NCBI GenBank assembly: GCA_024639025.1
Contig: JAHEJF010000079.1
Location: forward strand, 1-6,862
Length of the DNA: 6,862 nucleotides
DNA from: Ahrensia sp.
GTDB lineage: Bacteria > Pseudomonadota > Alphaproteobacteria > Rhizobiales > Rhizobiaceae
Direction of reading: 5' to 3'
Below the pieces are notes generated by a model. The model did no database searches. It was not told the origin of the DNA and worked only from the letters and a program-made list of their open reading frames with translations. Position 1 is the stretch's first letter. Every line of letters begins with the position of its first letter. A program made the position numbers and the translations under genes. Shown one piece after another: positions 5,657-6,862 of the stretch.

Positions 5657-6220
5657 TTACTCTGCGCGCTTCACATAGGTGACATCATTGGTATCGACCA
5701 CGATGCGCTCACCTGCCGTGATAAAGGGGGGCACCATCACGCGGACCCCGTTGTCGAGCACCGCCGGCTTGTAAGACGATGATACAGTCTGTCCTTTGAC
5801 AACCGGGTCTGCCTCAACGATCTCCAGCGTGACCTGCCCGGGAAGACTGACGCCGATCGGGCGTTCCTCGTGGCTTTCAACAGTGACAATCATGCCATCC
5901 TGCAAAAACGCCGCGCGGTCACCAACGAAATCCTTCTGGAGTTCCAACTGCTCATAGGTTTCGGAATCCATGAACACCAAGGCACCATCCTGTTCATACA
6001 GATATTGATAGTCCTTCTGTTCCAGACGTACCTTCTCGACAGTCTCATTGGCCCGAAAGCGCTCATTGAGCTTCGTGCCATCAATCAGGTTCTTGAGTTC
6101 AACCTGATTAAATGCACCGCCCTTGCCCGGTTTCACAGCATTGGTTTTCACTGCCACCCAAAGCCCGTTATTGTGCTCAATAACATTGCCCGGCTTAATC
6201 TCGTTGCCGTTGATCTTCAT
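5657..6220 (-). CDS. efp: Translation elongation factor P (EF-P)
   Basis: A 187-residue protein, almost exactly the length of E. coli EF-P (188), with the three-barrel layout: a KOW-like domain (about 1-63) and two OB domains (about 66-126 and 130-187). It binds between the P and E sites of ribosomes stalled on polyproline and promotes peptide bond formation. The tip loop reads 'KPGKGGAF' (30-37); Lys33 matches E. coli Lys34, the residue that EpmA and EpmB beta-lysylate. The C-terminal signature region, from '[12 protein letters not shown]' to '[13 protein letters not shown]' (about 156-185), is intact. GAGAG lies 5 bases before the ATG. The Sel1-repeat gene is 254 bases upstream on the same strand and suhB is 130 bases downstream. 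No epmA or epmB is in the window. Confidence 0.97.
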   Translation of the reverse strand: MKINGNEIKPGNVIEHNNGLWVAVKTNAVKPGKGGAFNQVELKNLIDGTKLNERFRANETVEKVRLEQKDYQYLYEQDGALVFMDSETYEQLELQKDFVGDRAAFLQDGMIVTVESHEERPIGVSLPGQVTLEIVEADPVVKGQTVSSSYKPAVLDNGVRVMVPPFITAGERIVVDTNDVTYVKRAE

Positions 6221-6474
6221 ATTGTCTCTCGTTCGTGCTGAAAATTGTGGGATCCAACGCGCAATTGGCTCGGATCGGCTCCATCCTGTTCATGGTTCTG
6301 ACGCACATGCGCAGCTTGGCCGGTTCAAGACCACAAAAGCGCCCCGGATGCAAGACAGTTAAGTCTGCTGGGAACAATTGGAATCGCGACACAAGGAATT
6401 TCGACGTGACTTAAGAGCCGCAAAACCAATCAGAGGCAGAAACGTTCTCAGGGAAAATCGGCATCGGTCTTAAA
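6221..6474. other. 254-base intergenic region upstream of efp
   Basis: This gap separates the Sel1-repeat gene from efp and probably holds the efp promoter and leader. I find no convincing promoter hexamers, terminator, tRNA or riboswitch fold. A 65-codon minus-strand reading frame (6392-6195) crosses it into efp, but it has no recognisable protein features and is taken as non-coding. Confidence 0.5.
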
Positions 6475-6862
6475 CTATCTGAGCCTGTTCGCACGAATGA
6501 GCGCCGCCTGTTGCGTTTCAGCCGAGAGTCCCTGCCAAAAGTCATCAAGAACGGGGTCGTCGAGACCCTCGCGGCGCGCCAGGATCAACCAAGCAGCTGC
6601 CTCAACAGAATCCGGGTCCACGCCGATCCCTCCCCAATAAAGCTTGGCGAGCGATATTTGCGCAGTCACATTGCCACTCGTTGCTGCCCGCTTGATCAGA
6701 CCAAATCCGCGTTTTAGATCTCTCTCGCCGCCAATGCCACTGAGTATCATGTTGCCCAGTTCATATTGGGCAGTGTCAAAGTTCTGAGCTGCTGCCTTTT
6801 CCAGCCACCGCCGTGCCTCCTCGACATCAACAACCACGTTGCCTGTGCCCGCCAGATAATAC
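6475..6862 (-). CDS. Sel1-repeat (tetratricopeptide-like) protein, C-terminal part (5' truncated)
   Basis: The frame is open to the right edge of the window, so the start is not present; a GTG at 6837-6835 lies inside a repeat and is not a credible start. About 129 residues are visible, ending in TAG at 6477-6475. They show consecutive Sel1-like units of about 36 residues: 'YYLAGTGN' then 'VEEARRWLEKAAAQN'; 'AQYELGNMILSGIGGERD' then 'GFGLIKRAATSGN'; and 'AQISLAKLYWGGIGVDPD' then 'AAAWLILARREG'. The rest is a non-repeat tail rich in Ala, Gln and Arg. Sel1 repeats form alpha-alpha solenoids that scaffold protein contacts and are often exported or periplasmic; the missing N-terminus would show whether there is a signal peptide. 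The partner and role are unknown. It lies 254 bases upstream of efp on the same strand. Confidence 0.85.
   Translation of the reverse strand, partial: YYLAGTGNVVVDVEEARRWLEKAAAQNFDTAQYELGNMILSGIGGERDLKRGFGLIKRAATSGNVTAQISLAKLYWGGIGVDPDSVEAAAWLILARREGLDDPVLDDFWQGLSAETQQAALIRANRLR

Noticed and set aside
5026..5682. 218-codon open frame on the plus strand
   Set aside because: It is antisense to the well-supported suhB-like gene and runs through its leader into the end of efp. It shows no recognisable domain and no good ribosome site.
6290..6335. tRNA-like fragment with GGTTCAAGACC in the efp leader
   Set aside because: The short TPsiC-like string has no matching acceptor, D or anticodon arms on either strand.

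Overview
The window reads as ordinary chromosomal DNA from an alphaproteobacterium, most likely of the order Hyphomicrobiales (Rhizobiales). The best clues are a cysteine-free ribosomal protein bL31 that ends in the rhizobial-style 'FKKRF(D/E)GLGL', a probable DUF1465/RcdA-type tail beside it, an EF-P with a 'KPGKGGAF' loop, and weak Shine-Dalgarno use. By eye the base composition is only moderately GC-rich for this order. The genus cannot be fixed from the sequence. I see no mobile element, CRISPR array, tRNA or rRNA.

Layout from left to right. Bases 1-109 hold the last 35 codons of a plus-strand gene, probably the DUF1465/RcdA family. It converges on rpmE (bL31, minus strand, 284-505) across a strong bidirectional terminator at 132-162, with a second, perfect hairpin placed directly after the rpmE stop codon. 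A 207-base divergent intergenic region separates rpmE from a plus-strand ABC half-exporter (713-2503). The exporter converges, with a 42-base gap, on a minus-strand pair: a MotA/ExbB-like four-helix channel subunit (4612-3578) and a MotB-like protein with one membrane helix, a long coiled coil and an OmpA peptidoglycan-binding domain (3577-2546). Upstream of the pair, on the same strand, lie an inositol-monophosphatase-family gene (suhB-like, 5526-4723) and efp (elongation factor P, 6220-5657). The right edge holds the C-terminal part of a Sel1-repeat protein (minus strand, 6862-6475).

How the genes fit together. bL31, EF-P and possibly SuhB serve translation and ribosome or RNA biology. The exporter and the channel/OmpA pair act at the cell envelope. 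The pair has the full architecture of an ion-driven stator or motor: four helices in the A subunit, a single helix with a membrane-embedded Asp in the B subunit, and a C-terminal peptidoglycan anchor. However, it sits among housekeeping genes with no flagellar, Tol-Pal, TonB/ExbD or Zorya effector genes beside it. It is the most interesting element in the window: a probable envelope-spanning proton-driven machine whose output is not evident from the sequence. The other observations are modest: stop-adjacent hairpins, a zero-gap stop/start junction, and a helically phased direct repeat upstream of the pair.
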